Source: Kitasatospora setae KM-6054 (lineage in GTDB: Bacteria; Actinomycetota; Actinomycetes; Streptomycetales; Streptomycetaceae). From it: a stretch of DNA of 64,000 bases. The stretch spans positions 4,154,001 to 4,218,000 of the forward strand of contig NC_016109.1 in the NCBI RefSeq assembly GCF_000269985.1. Direction: 5' to 3'. Below the pieces are notes generated by a model. It searched no databases, had not been told where the DNA came from, and was given only the letters and a program-made list of their open reading frames with translations. Below, piece by piece: positions 7,583-16,898 of the stretch; the first letter of the stretch is position 1, and each line of letters begins with the position of its first letter. The position numbers and the translations under genes were made by a program.

Positions 7583-10500
7583 GTGAGCAGCAGGCCGACC
7601 CGAGGCGCTGCTCGCCTCGCCGCGATACTCGATGCACTGCCCGACCCGCTGCTGCTGGTGAACAGCAACGGCACCGTGGTCGACGTCAACAAGGCCGCCG
7701 TGGAGAGCCTGCAGGCACCCGGCACCTCGCTGGTCGGAATGGGCGTGCTGGACCTGCTGCCGGAGTTCGACCCCAGTCGGATCCCGGGTTCCATGCGGCC
7801 CCCCGCGAGCGAGACCGAGAGCCTTGACCGACCGGTCCGGATGACCGCCCGACGCACCGACGGCACCGCCTTCAGCGTCGAGGTCTCCGGCAACGACTTC
7901 ACCGACGAGGGCGGCGGGGAGGCACACGGATTCCTGTCCTTCGCGACCAACGACCAGGACCTGTTGCTGCTCCTGGTCCGCGACATGTCGGCCCGGCTCG
8001 GGGTGGAGTCCGAACTCCGGCGCCAGCACAAGCAGACCGAGATGATCCTGCGGGCCGCCGCCGAGGGCGTCCTCGGCGTCGACCTGGAAGGCCGCGTGGT
8101 GCTGGTCAACCCGGCCGCCGCGCACATCCTGGACTTCCGGGCCAGCGAGCTCGGCGGCCGCGAGCTGCACCCGCTGATCCAGCACTCGCAGCCCGACGGC
8201 AGCCCGCTGGCCGCCGAGAGCTCCGCGCTGATGGACACCCTGCACTCCGGCCGCAAGCACCGGATCCGCAACACCGTGCTGTGGCGCAAGGACGGCCGGC
8301 CCGTCACCGTCGACCTGACCACCGCCCCCGTGCGGGACGGCGAGCAGCTGGTCGGCGCCGTGATGACCTTCACCGACCGCACCCACGAACTCGCCCTCGC
8401 CGCCCGCAACGAGCACCTCACCGCCGTCCTGGAGTCCGAGCTCGGCGGCGCCCTCACCGCGCTGCACGGCCGGATCGACGCACTGGCCGCCGACCCGGCC
8501 GGCCAGCTCTGGCCCGAGGCGAACTGGACGCTGCGCCGGCTCGCCGACGAGTGCCGCCGGTTCGGGAAGCTGATCGACGGCGTGCTGGAGCACCAGCGCT
8601 TCGAAGCCGACGCCGACCGCGGCAAGGCCGCGCTGGAGCGCGAGCGGATCGGCCTGGACGAGGTCGTGCAGCTCGCCGTCGACCGGGCCGGCGAACTGGT
8701 CGGGCCCGGCCGGGTCCGCTACTCGGTGCACGCCGCCGCCGTGAAGGTGCTCGCCGACCGCGAGCGCCTCGCCCAGGCCCTCGCCCACCTGGTCGCCGAC
8801 GTCAGCGGCGTCACGCCCGTCCCCGGGCCCGCCCGGGCCGAGGGCGAGCCCGCCCCCGCCGGGGTGCCGTTCGCCGGGCCCGCACCGGCCGGCGAGCAGC
8901 CCCCGATCGTGGTGCTGGCGGCCGCCCGGCGCGGCGACGTCGCCCGGGTCGAGGTGCGCGGCCCCGCCCGCACCTCCAGCGCCGTGCACCTGCCGATCGC
9001 CCGGGCCGCCGTGCTCCGGCACGGCGGCGTGCTGCAGCGGCACGACCTGCCCGACGGGGCCGGCGCCACCTACGTGGTGGAACTGCCGCTCGACCCCGAC
9101 GGCGAGGCGTCCGGCGGGCCGGACAAGCGGCAGCACGTCCCCAAGGACTCCGACACCGCGATGATCCCGGACCTGCCGGGCCAGGGCGTCCCGCCCGAGC
9201 TGCGGCCCGCCGCGGCCGAGCCCGCGGACGCGGAACGGCCGGCCGAGGCCCGGGCCGACGACACCCAGGGCTCCGGCCGGCGCCGGGCCCGGGCGGCCGC
9301 CGCTGCCGCTGCCGCGGGCCAAGACGCGCCGCAGGCCGAGCAGGCCCCGCGCGGGCCGATCGCGCTCGGCCCCGGACCCGGCGCGGACGACACCGCCGGC
9401 GGCGGCCTCGCCGGCGGCGGTGAGGGGGCCGAGGGCGCCGAGGGCGGCACCCGCTCCGGCCGCCGGGCCCGCCGGGCCGCCGCGCCCGCTGCCGGGGACG
9501 GCTCCGGGGCGCTGCACATCCCCGGCGTGCCCGACCCCGGGACGCCGGTCTACCCCGGCCTGGAGAGCGCGCTGGCGGCCTCGACGCCGGAGCCGGTCAC
9601 CCCGACCGCCCAGCCCACCGGGCGCCGGCGGCGGCTCGCGCTGCCCGCCGACACCACCGAGGGCGCGGAGGAGGTCACGGCGGTCCTGCCGCCGGTGCCG
9701 GCCGCGCCGCCCGCCGACGCGGCCGCCGGGGCTGCCCCCGCCCCTGCCTCCGCTCCCGCTTCCGCTCCCGGCTTCGCCGGCGAACCCGTCGCGCCCGCGC
9801 CGCAGGCCGTCCCGCCGCAGCCCGCCGAGCCGCCCGCGGCGCCGGCCGGCGGCGCGTTGGAGGTCGCCCGGTCGGCCGCGCCCGCGCTGCCGGCGGCGGA
9901 CGCCCCGGCCGAGGACGAGCGGCCCCGGCCGGTCGGCAGCGGGCTGGGCGAGCTGCTGCCGCCGCGCACGCTGGGCGGCTTCCAGACCGCCTTCCCCGCG
10001 CCCCCGGTCCCCGGCCAGCCGCCCGCCGCGAACGCGCTGCCCCCGGCCGGGAGCACCCCGTCCGCCGTCGATCCGGCGCTGCTGAACGGGCAGCGGCTGG
10101 GCGGCGCCGGCGAGGGGGCCGGGCCCGGGGCGGCCCTGGCGCTGTCCGGCGCACCGGCCGCCGGGAACGGCCAGGTCGAGGGGCGCACCCCGCCCCGGCC
10201 GGTCGCCGAGCTGGCCCCCGCCAAGGACCACCCGCAGGACGGCCCGCGCCCGCTGCTGGTGTGGCCCGAGCCCGACCCGTCCACCCGGAACGCGCTGGAG
10301 GTCCGCGGCTTCGAGCCGGTCGTGGTCGCCTCCCGCGAGGAGGTGGACGCGCAGGTCGGGCGGACCCCCGCCGCGCTGTTCGTCGACCCGCTGACCGGCC
10401 CGATCACCCGGACCGCGCTGCAGTCGCTGCGCACCGCCGCGCTGGCCGGGCGGATCCCGGTGCTGCTGGCCGCCGGCCTCGGCCAGGCCACCCGGGACGC

Positions 10501-10981
10501 CGCGTACGGCGCCGACCCGGCGGTGCTGCTGCGGGCGCTCGCGCCCCGGGACGGCGAGAACCACGCCGCCCGGGTGCTGCTGGTGGAGTCCGACCCGGAG
10601 GTCGCCGCCGCGCTGGTGGCCAGCCTGGAGCGGCGCGGCATGCACGTCGAGCACGCCTCGGACGAGAACGAGGCGGTGGCCCGGGCCAGCAGCATCCAGC
10701 CGAACCTGGTGGTGCTGGACCTGCAGCGGATCGAGCGGCAGCACCTCGGGCTGCTCGACTGGCTGCGCGCCAACGACCGGCTGCACCGCACCCCGCTGGT
10801 CGTCTACACCTCGGCCGACCTGGACCCGCAGGCCCGGGCCGGACTGCGCACCGGCGCGAACGTGCTGTTCCTCGCCGAGCGCTCCACCACCGAGGACGTG
10901 CAGGGCCGGATCGTCGAACTGCTGGCCCGGATAGGCGCGTTGGGCCAGGCGGTACCGGCTGTCAGCGGCGCGTCCTTCTGA
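7583..10981 (+). CDS. Multidomain PAS / pseudo-histidine-kinase / tandem receiver regulatory protein
   Basis: About 1,132 residues from GTG 7583 (GAGGAG ten bases upstream); an in-frame GTG at 7565 is less well placed. Order: PAS domain 1 (LAAILDALPDPLLLVNSNGTVVDVN), PAS domain 2 (AAAEGVLGVDLEGRVVLVN), then a region aligned with HisKA and HATPase. In that region the usual SHELRTPL is ESELGGAL, so the phospho-His is gone, and the ATPase N-box Asn is missing. A long Ala/Pro-rich linker follows, then a degenerate receiver-like unit (PLLVWPEPDPSTRNALEVRG) and a C-terminal receiver with candidate Asp in NLVVLDLQRIE. No membrane segment or output DNA-binding domain is seen. Likely a cytoplasmic signalling scaffold; the partner is unknown. 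Confidence 0.8.
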   Translation: MSSRPTRGAARLAAILDALPDPLLLVNSNGTVVDVNKAAVESLQAPGTSLVGMGVLDLLPEFDPSRIPGSMRPPASETESLDRPVRMTARRTDGTAFSVEVSGNDFTDEGGGEAHGFLSFATNDQDLLLLLVRDMSARLGVESELRRQHKQTEMILRAAAEGVLGVDLEGRVVLVNPAAAHILDFRASELGGRELHPLIQHSQPDGSPLAAESSALMDTLHSGRKHRIRNTVLWRKDGRPVTVDLTTAPVRDGEQLVGAVMTFTDRTHELALAARNEHLTAVLESELGGALTALHGRIDALAADPAGQLWPEANWTLRRLADECRRFGKLIDGVLEHQRFEADADRGKAALERERIGLDEVVQLAVDRAGELVGPGRVRYSVHAAAVKVLADRERLAQALAHLVADVSGVTPVPGPARAEGEPAPAGVPFAGPAPAGEQPPIVVLAAARRGDVARVEVRGPARTSSAVHLPIARAAVLRHGGVLQRHDLPDGAGATYVVELPLDPDGEASGGPDKRQHVPKDSDTAMIPDLPGQGVPPELRPAAAEPADAERPAEARADDTQGSGRRRARAAAAAAAAGQDAPQAEQAPRGPIALGPGPGADDTAGGGLAGGGEGAEGAEGGTRSGRRARRAAAPAAGDGSGALHIPGVPDPGTPVYPGLESALAASTPEPVTPTAQPTGRRRRLALPADTTEGAEEVTAVLPPVPAAPPADAAAGAAPAPASAPASAPGFAGEPVAPAPQAVPPQPAEPPAAPAGGALEVARSAAPALPAADAPAEDERPRPVGSGLGELLPPRTLGGFQTAFPAPPVPGQPPAANALPPAGSTPSAVDPALLNGQRLGGAGEGAGPGAALALSGAPAAGNGQVEGRTPPRPVAELAPAKDHPQDGPRPLLVWPEPDPSTRNALEVRGFEPVVVASREEVDAQVGRTPAALFVDPLTGPITRTALQSLRTAALAGRIPVLLAAGLGQATRDAAYGADPAVLLRALAPRDGENHAARVLLVESDPEVAAALVASLERRGMHVEHASDENEAVARASSIQPNLVVLDLQRIERQHLGLLDWLRANDRLHRTPLVVYTSADLDPQARAGLRTGANVLFLAERSTTEDVQGRIVELLARIGALGQAVPAVSGASF

Positions 10982-10988
10982 CGCTCAG

Positions 10989-12632
10989 TCAACTGCCCTG
11001 GCGTGGTGGCTCGGCCAGCGGAATCCGAGCCACCAGCCGTGCACCGCACGGGCGTTCGTCGCCCGGGTGCTCGCCGTCCTCCGGCTGCCCGGCGACGTAC
11101 AGGGTGCCGCCGTGGTGCTCGGCGAGATCCCGGGCGATGGCCAACCCCAGACCGGCGCCGCCGAGTTCGCGGCTGCGGGCGTCGTCGAGCCGGGTGAAGC
11201 GCTCGAACACCCGCTCGCGGTCCGGCTCCGGGATGCCCGGACCGTCGTCGCGCACCTCCAGCACCGCCTCGCCCTCCTCGGCGGCCAGCCGGACCTCGAC
11301 CCGGCCCTCCGCGTAGCGCTGGGCGTTGTCGACCAGGTTGGTGAGCAGCCGGGTCAGCCAGGTGATGTTGCCCGACACCCGTACGCCGTCCGCGAGTTGG
11401 GCCGCGACCGGGACCCGGTCGGCGACCCGGGCATCCAGCACGTCGGCCACCAGCACGTCCAGGTCGACGATCCGGGTGGCGACCGGGTCGGCGGCGTCCA
11501 GCCGGGCGAGCAGCAGCAGGTCGGTGGCGAGGTCCTGCAGGCGGACGGTGTCCTGCAGGGCGTCGGCGAGCAGGTCGGGCCAGAGTTCGGGGTCGGGGTG
11601 GGCCAGCGCGACCTCCAGCTGGGTGCGCAACACCGCGATGGGGCTGCGCAGTTCGTGCGAGGCGTCGGCGATGAAGCGGCGCTGGCGCTGCCCGGCGTCC
11701 TCCAGCCGGTCCAGGGTCGAGTTGACCGTGGCGGCCAGCCGGGAGACCTCGTCGCCGGTGCGCGGCACCGGCACCCGGCGGTGCAGGTCGTGGCCGGTGA
11801 TCTCGGCCACCTCGGAGCGGATCGCCTCCACCGGGCGCAGCGCCCGGCCGGTCACCCGCCAGGTGACCATCGCCACCAGGGCCACCAGCAGCGGCAGTCC
11901 GACGGCGAGCGCGGCGGTGGCGGTCCGACCGGCCGCCTCCACCGGGCGCAGCGAGGCGGCAGAGTAGACCGTGAGTTCGCCGTCCGGGCCGTTGACGGTC
12001 ATCGAGACCACCTGTCGCCGCGAGTCGGTCACCAGCTGCCCGGCGTAGCTCCTCTTGAAGCCCTGCTTGGCGTAGTAATTCCCCTTGGCATCAAGGAGGT
12101 TGTCCATTTCGTCGGTGCTCGGGTAGCCGGTGCTCGGGTCGCCGGCGCCGGGCGGCCTCGGGACCTTCGGGGGCAACGGGACCATCCGCCCCGTCCCGAC
12201 CGTCAGGCCCGGCTGGACCCGCCACCCCGGCGCCAGGCTCTCCGGGTCTTCGCCGGGCAGCAGGTCGGGCGTGGTCGCGACCAGTTGCCCGGTCGAGTCG
12301 ACCACCCGGACGGGACCGTCGACGTACCCCACGATGATCTGCGGCAGGTGCTCGCGCCCCGCCAACTCGACCACCCGGTCGGCCTGTCGGACGGCGGTGG
12401 CCCGGACGTCCCGGGTCAGGTTGGCCTGCAGCACGGCGAGCAGGGCCAGCGCGGTGCCGCCGAGCGCGAGGGCCACCACGGCGGTGGCGGCGAAGGTCGC
12501 CCGGGCCCGGACCGAGCGCGGCAGCAGGCGGCGCGGCGACAGGCGGCCGCGCAGTGGCGGGCGGCGCGGGGGCCGGGGCGGGCGGTGCGGGGGCCGGGGC
12601 GGGCGGTGCGGGGACCGCGTCCGGTCAGCCAC
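10989..12632 (-). CDS. Two-component sensor histidine kinase
   Basis: 547 residues, GTG start overlapping the upstream regulator stop by 8 bases. The N-terminus has a 7-residue HRPPRPP repeat, then TM1 (about 45-68), an extracytoplasmic sensor of about 165 residues, TM2 (about 238-258), HAMP (about 259-312) with GRALRPVEAIR, HisKA with phospho-acceptor His326 in DASHELRSPIAVLRTQLE, and an intact HATPase (NLVDNAQRYA, VRDDGPGIP, GGAGLGLAIARDLAEHHGG). Co-transcribed with the response regulator upstream. The divergent PepSY membrane gene is the obvious candidate target. The ligand is unknown. Confidence 0.95.
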   Translation of the reverse strand: MADRTRSPHRPPRPPHRPPRPPRRPPLRGRLSPRRLLPRSVRARATFAATAVVALALGGTALALLAVLQANLTRDVRATAVRQADRVVELAGREHLPQIIVGYVDGPVRVVDSTGQLVATTPDLLPGEDPESLAPGWRVQPGLTVGTGRMVPLPPKVPRPPGAGDPSTGYPSTDEMDNLLDAKGNYYAKQGFKRSYAGQLVTDSRRQVVSMTVNGPDGELTVYSAASLRPVEAAGRTATAALAVGLPLLVALVAMVTWRVTGRALRPVEAIRSEVAEITGHDLHRRVPVPRTGDEVSRLAATVNSTLDRLEDAGQRQRRFIADASHELRSPIAVLRTQLEVALAHPDPELWPDLLADALQDTVRLQDLATDLLLLARLDAADPVATRIVDLDVLVADVLDARVADRVPVAAQLADGVRVSGNITWLTRLLTNLVDNAQRYAEGRVEVRLAAEEGEAVLEVRDDGPGIPEPDRERVFERFTRLDDARSRELGGAGLGLAIARDLAEHHGGTLYVAGQPEDGEHPGDERPCGARLVARIPLAEPPRQGS

Positions 12633-13302
12633 CGTCGGCCGCCAGCCGGTAGCCGGCGCCGCGGACGGTGCCGACGGAGGTACGGGCGAAGGGGGCGTCG
12701 ATCTTCCGGCGCAGGGCGCTGATGTGCACCTCGACGATGTTGGGGTCGCCGTCGAACGCGGCGTCCCAGACGCTCTCCAGGATCTCCCGCTTCGACACCA
12801 CCCCGCCGGCCGCCCGGGCCAGGCACTCCAGCACCGCGAACTCCCGCGTGGTCAGCCGCACTTCGACCCCCGCCCGGGTGCACGTCCGGCGGGCCGGATC
12901 GATCGCCAGGTCACCGAACTCCAGCGTCTGCGGCAGCCGGCGCCCGGTGCGGCGGACCAGCGCGCGCAGCCGGGCCACCAGCACCACGTACGAGAACGGC
13001 TTGGAGAGGAAGTCGTCGGCGCCGGTGTCCAGGGCCTCGGCCTCGTCGAGTTCGCCGTCCTTGGCGGTGAGCATCAGGATCGGGGTGTCGTCACCGGCCG
13101 CGCGCAGCCGGGAGCAGACCCGGTAGCCGTTCAGCCGGGGCAGCATGATGTCGAGCACGATCACGTCGTAGTCGTGCTCGGTGGCCAGCCACAGGCCCTC
13201 CTCGCCGTCGTGGGCGAGGTCGACGGCGAAGCCCTCGGCCCGCAGCCCGCGCTGCAGCGTGGCGGCGAGCCGCCGTTCGTCCTCGACCACCAGTACGCGC
13301 AT
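12625..13302 (-). CDS. OmpR/PhoB-family response regulator
   Basis: 225 residues from ATG 13302. Receiver domain with acidic pocket VVEDE, phospho-acceptor Asp51 in VIVLDIMLP, Thr79 and Lys101 (SKPFSY); C-terminal winged helix (LTTREFAVLECLARAAGGVVSKREIL, VHISALRRKID, VRGAGYRLA). No Shine-Dalgarno is visible before the start, so the mRNA may be leaderless. Overlaps the kinase gene by 8 bases. A longer in-frame extension upstream has no receiver homology and crosses the divergent promoter. Confidence 0.95.
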   Translation of the reverse strand: MRVLVVEDERRLAATLQRGLRAEGFAVDLAHDGEEGLWLATEHDYDVIVLDIMLPRLNGYRVCSRLRAAGDDTPILMLTAKDGELDEAEALDTGADDFLSKPFSYVVLVARLRALVRRTGRRLPQTLEFGDLAIDPARRTCTRAGVEVRLTTREFAVLECLARAAGGVVSKREILESVWDAAFDGDPNIVEVHISALRRKIDAPFARTSVGTVRGAGYRLAADGG

Positions 13303-13438
13303 GGGAGACAGCGTCGCAGGCGTCCGGCGGAACGGACAGGGCGGCTTCAGCCTGGCTTCAGGCGGGCGGGGGCAAGCTGGGCGCCCGGCCGGAGGGGATC
13401 GTCCGTCGGCCGTGTTCCCACGAGGGGGTCGTACGCAC

Positions 13439-14191
13439 ATGTCCGAACCGCAGTCGCAGCCGTCACAGCCGTCGCCGCAGCCGGGACCGTCGGCGCAGTC
13501 GGGGCCGTCGGGCTCCGGGCCGGTCCAGCCGACCGGGCTGACCAAGCCGTCCGTGCCGGGGGCGGGAGCGGCACCGGAGCCGGAGCCGTCGGGCGGGCCG
13601 GAGCCGGTGGCCGAGCAGGTGCCCGTGGCGCGGCCGGCGCTGCGGCTGCCGGGCCGGCGCGGGGTCCGCTGGGTGATCGGCATCGCCGCGGTGGTGGTGC
13701 TGGGCGCGGTGGCCGTCGGCGCCGGGGCCGCGCTGGAGCGCCACCACGAGCGCGAGGTGGTCGCGTTCGACCGGGGCTACGCCGAGAAGCGGGGGGCGGT
13801 GTTCGCCCCCGGCGTGCCGGACGCCCCCAAAGTGCCGGGCGCGCCCGGGCAGCTGGTCATCCGCGACGGGGACGGCTCCGTCCGGTCCCTCCCCCTCGGC
13901 GGCCGGGTCGGCGGCATCGGCCCGGACAGCGTGAACGGTCGCGGCGGCGTCGCCCCCGGCTGGTCGCTCGCGCCCGCCGCGCTGCCCGCCGTCCCCGCCG
14001 ACCAGGCGCTGGCCAAGGCCGTCGCGGCCGTCCCGAACGGGAAGGCCGCCGCCCTCACGGTGGTCAACCGCGAGGGCGGCGGCAGCTCCTGGTCGGTGGA
14101 GGTGCTGGGCGCGGACGGCGTCCGCCACCTGGTGACCGTGGACGGCACCGACGGGTCGGTCACCGGCAACACCACCACCGACGGGCGCTGA
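13439..14191 (+). CDS. PepSY-domain membrane protein
   Basis: 250 residues, ATG 13439 after AGGGGG. An N-terminal cytoplasmic Pro/Ser/Gln-rich tail (MSEPQSQPSQ, about 75 residues) precedes one membrane segment (VRWVIGIAAVVVLGAVAVGAGAA) and an extracytoplasmic domain. That domain ends in a PepSY-like unit: DQALAKAVAAVPNGKAAALTVVNREGG, then SWSVEVLGADGVRHLVTVDGTDGSVTG. Divergent from the response regulator with 136 bases between starts, which suggests it is a regulon member and perhaps modulates the sensor. Function otherwise unknown. Confidence 0.8.
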   Translation: MSEPQSQPSQPSPQPGPSAQSGPSGSGPVQPTGLTKPSVPGAGAAPEPEPSGGPEPVAEQVPVARPALRLPGRRGVRWVIGIAAVVVLGAVAVGAGAALERHHEREVVAFDRGYAEKRGAVFAPGVPDAPKVPGAPGQLVIRDGDGSVRSLPLGGRVGGIGPDSVNGRGGVAPGWSLAPAALPAVPADQALAKAVAAVPNGKAAALTVVNREGGGSSWSVEVLGADGVRHLVTVDGTDGSVTGNTTTDGR

Positions 14192-14210
14192 GCCCCGGAC
14201 CGGGCCGGGG

Positions 14211-14741
14211 TCAGTGGTAGGCGTGGACCACCGCGTGACCCCGGCCGCGGCCGATCAGCCAGCGGTTGACCGGGACGGTGACCAGGAAGGCCAGCACCAG
14301 CGAACCGGCCAGCGACACCCAGAACAGGAGCTGGCCGAGACCCGCGTCCATCGCCCCCGGGACCGCCACCATGACGCCGTTGTCGATCAGCTCCATGACG
14401 ATGATCGACACGGTGTCGGCGGCCAGCGCGACCTTCAGCGCGTCCTGGAACGACAGGCCGGCCTTCAGCACGCCGCGCATCGTCAGCGCGTAGCCGAAGA
14501 CGAAGGCGAGCGCGATCGACAGCACCACGGTCGCGCCGTTGTGCAGGCCGAAACCGACGCCGATCACCTGGCCGAGCACCTCGCCGATGGCGCAGCCGGT
14601 CAGGCAGTGCAGCGTCGCCTGCGCGGCGGTGCGCCAGCTGGTGCCGACGCCGTGGGCGTGGGTGTGGGCGTGGGCGTGCTGTTCGTGACCCGCGTGGTGC
14701 TCGTGACCCGCGTGGTGCCCGTGCGCGCTGTGCTGTTCCAT
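14211..14741 (-). CDS. DUF4396 membrane protein with His-rich N-terminus
   Basis: 176 residues. The first 32 carry about a dozen His in HAGHEHHAGHE and HAHAHTHAHG repeats, a probable metal-binding tail. Four hydrophobic segments follow; TLHCLTGCAIGEVLGQVIG and MELIDNGVMVAVPGAMD match the DUF4396 family. Convergent with the PepSY gene. The Cys/His content and family suggest a metal-related membrane role, but none is established. Confidence 0.8.
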   Translation of the reverse strand: MEQHSAHGHHAGHEHHAGHEQHAHAHTHAHGVGTSWRTAAQATLHCLTGCAIGEVLGQVIGVGFGLHNGATVVLSIALAFVFGYALTMRGVLKAGLSFQDALKVALAADTVSIIVMELIDNGVMVAVPGAMDAGLGQLLFWVSLAGSLVLAFLVTVPVNRWLIGRGRGHAVVHAYH

Positions 14742-14861
14742 GACGGCCCTCCTCGTCCGACCCGGCGGGGTTCCCGACTCCGAGGAACGTCATACCCCCC
14801 AGGGGTATTCCGAACCGGATTTCCGGATCTTCGCGAGGAGGGCCGCCCGACGGCCCGCGGG

Positions 14862-16553
14862 TCAGCCCCGCACGGCCTTCCCGGCGCCGTCCGCCTTGCC
14901 GCCGAGCACCGTCACGTCCAGCCGGTCGGCGGCGTAGTCCGCGCGGATCACCTTCTTGTCGAACTTGCCCACCGAGGTCTTCGGCACCGACTCGATCACC
15001 GACCAGCGCTCCGGCAGCTGCCAGGAGGCGACCCGCCCGGCCAGGAAGGCCCGCAGCTCGGCGAGGCCGGCCGTGGCGCCGGGGCGCAGCACGACGGTGG
15101 CCAGCGGGCGCTCGCCCCACTTCTCGTCCGGGACGGCCACCACGGCGGCCTCGGCGACCTCGGGGTGCGCCATCAGGTGGTTCTCCAGCGCGACCGAGCT
15201 GATCCACTCGCCGCCGGACTTGATCACGTCCTTGGCGCGGTCGGTGAGCGTCAGGTAGCCGTCGGCGGTGATGGTGCCGACGTCGCCGGTGCGCAGCCAG
15301 CCGTCCGGGCTGAACTTGTCCTCGGGGGCCTCGGCCGCGTTGCCCGCGCCGCCGAAGTACGCCGCGGCGATCCACGGCCCGCGCACCTCCAACTCGCCCT
15401 CGGCGACGCCGTCGTGCGGCATCGTCTCGCCGCCGGGGCCGATCAGCCGGGCCTGCACCGAGGCCGGGAAGACGCCCTGGGTGACCCGGTACGCCCACTC
15501 GTCCTCGCCGGTGACGCCGGCCGGCGGGTGGGCGACGGTGCCCAGCGGGGACGTCTCGGTCATGCCCCAGGCGTGGACCACCCGGATGCCGTGCCGCTCC
15601 TCGAACGCCTTCATCAGCGCGGGCGGGCAGGCCGAGCCGCCGATGACGACGGTCTCCAGGGTGGAGGTGTCGTAGCCGCCGGCGTCCAGCTCGTCCAGCA
15701 GGCCGGTCCAGATGGTCGGGACAGCGGCGCCGAAGGTCGGCTTGACCCGGTCGATCATCGCGGCGAGCGGCTTGGGCTGCAGGAAGCGGTCCGGCATCAG
15801 CAGGCTCGCGCCGGTCATGAACGCCGCGTGCGGGATGCCCCAGGCGTTCACGTGGAACATGGGCACGACCGGGAGCACGGTGTCGCGGGCGGTCAGGCCG
15901 AAGCTGGACGCGGCGATGATCTGCATCGAGTGCAGGTAGATCGAGCGGTGGCTGTAGACCACGCCCTTGGGATCGCCGGTGGTCCCGGAGGTGTAGCAGA
16001 GCGCGGCGGCCTGCTTCTCGTCGATGTCGGTCTGCCACGGGTAGTCGGTCGGCCGGCCGGCCAGCAGCTCCTCGTAGCCGTGCACCGTCCCGCCGAACCC
16101 GGCCAGCAGCGCCGGGTCGTACGCCCCCGCCACCACGACGTGCTCGACGGTGCCGGCCAGCTGCGGCAGCACGGCGGCCAGCAGCGGCAGCACCGAGCCG
16201 TTGACGATGACCACCCGGTCCGCGGCGTGCTTGACGATGTAGACCAGCTGGTGGGCGGGCAGCCGCAGGTTCAGGGTGTGCAGCACCGCGCCCATCGACG
16301 GTATCGCCAGGTACGCCTCCTGGTGCTCGGCGTTGTTCCACATCAGCGTGCCGACCGGCTCGCCCTCCGCCACCCCGAACTCCTCGCGCAGCGCGTGCGC
16401 GAGCTGCCCGGCGCGGGCGCCGACCTCGGCGAAGGTCCGCACCACGGGGCCGTCCTCGGTCCAGGTGGTGACGGTCGACCGGCCGTGGATGGTGGACCCG
16501 TGCTGCAGAATTCGGGCGACGGTGAGCGGAACGTCCTGCATCGTGCTGTACAC
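14862..16553 (-). CDS. Long-chain fatty acid-CoA ligase (AMP-dependent synthetase)
   Basis: 563 residues, GTG at 16553 with AAGGAGG well spaced upstream. Diagnostic motifs: P-loop-like YTSGTTGDPKGVVYSHRS, VPMFHVNAWG, AWGMTETSPLG, the acceptor-site DGWLRTGDVGTITADGYLTLTDRAKDVIKSGGEWIS, and the C-terminal catalytic Lys in SVPKTSVGKFDKK. The enzyme activates a fatty or related acid as acyl-AMP and transfers it to CoA. It is transcribed alone; a perfect dyad 28 bases upstream of its start looks like an operator. Confidence 0.95.
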   Translation of the reverse strand: MYSTMQDVPLTVARILQHGSTIHGRSTVTTWTEDGPVVRTFAEVGARAGQLAHALREEFGVAEGEPVGTLMWNNAEHQEAYLAIPSMGAVLHTLNLRLPAHQLVYIVKHAADRVVIVNGSVLPLLAAVLPQLAGTVEHVVVAGAYDPALLAGFGGTVHGYEELLAGRPTDYPWQTDIDEKQAAALCYTSGTTGDPKGVVYSHRSIYLHSMQIIAASSFGLTARDTVLPVVPMFHVNAWGIPHAAFMTGASLLMPDRFLQPKPLAAMIDRVKPTFGAAVPTIWTGLLDELDAGGYDTSTLETVVIGGSACPPALMKAFEERHGIRVVHAWGMTETSPLGTVAHPPAGVTGEDEWAYRVTQGVFPASVQARLIGPGGETMPHDGVAEGELEVRGPWIAAAYFGGAGNAAEAPEDKFSPDGWLRTGDVGTITADGYLTLTDRAKDVIKSGGEWISSVALENHLMAHPEVAEAAVVAVPDEKWGERPLATVVLRPGATAGLAELRAFLAGRVASWQLPERWSVIESVPKTSVGKFDKKVIRADYAADRLDVTVLGGKADGAGKAVRG

Positions 16554-16898
16554 GCGGGTCCTCCTTGACCGGCCGGCACGTTGCTACCCGCAGGTAGCAA
16601 GCGATTCATCCGATTCTTTCCCCGGGGCACCCCCGCTGTCAGTAGTCGCAACCGAGATGAGACCGACCCCTCGCCCCGCAGGTCGCGCGGCGTGTCCGCC
16701 CGGAACCGGGGTGTGGCGACGCCGGGGGCGGAGACGCCGGGACCCCGGGACCCCGGGACGACAGGGGCGCGGGGCCGGAGTACGGGGACGGGGCGCACGG
16801 AGGCGTGCGGGACGGCGACCGGGCCGCAGCGCGGCCGCGCCGGTGACGAGCGGGGCGGGACCGCCCGTCCCCGTACCTCTCCCCCTGTTCCTACCCGC
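16554..16898. other. Intergenic region upstream of acyl-CoA ligase
   Basis: 345 bases without a supported gene. The part next to the ligase holds its promoter region and the 16581-16600 dyad. The rest is GC-rich and repetitive (several GGACCCCGGGA-type units around 16730-16765). Both flanking genes are on the minus strand, so it also contains the 3' region of the glycosidase-like gene. Confidence 0.6.
16581..16600 (-). promoter_or_regulatory. Perfect inverted repeat TTGCTACC-N4-GGTAGCAA (putative operator of acyl-CoA ligase)
   Basis: Two 8-bp arms flank CGCA, 28 bases before the ligase GTG, where a TetR- or GntR-type repressor of fatty acid catabolism would be expected. The regulator gene is not adjacent. 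Confidence 0.5.

Noticed and set aside
7367-10786. 1,139-codon minus-strand frame opposite the PAS protein
   Set aside because: Contains only Gly/Arg/Ala-rich sequence with no domain, and overlaps a tRNA gene; it is the mirror of the real gene.
12541-12620. GC-rich 21-base tandem repeat near the start of the sensor kinase
   Set aside because: In-frame repeat encoding HRPPRPP units in a cytoplasmic tail; a common slippage product in Pro-rich termini.
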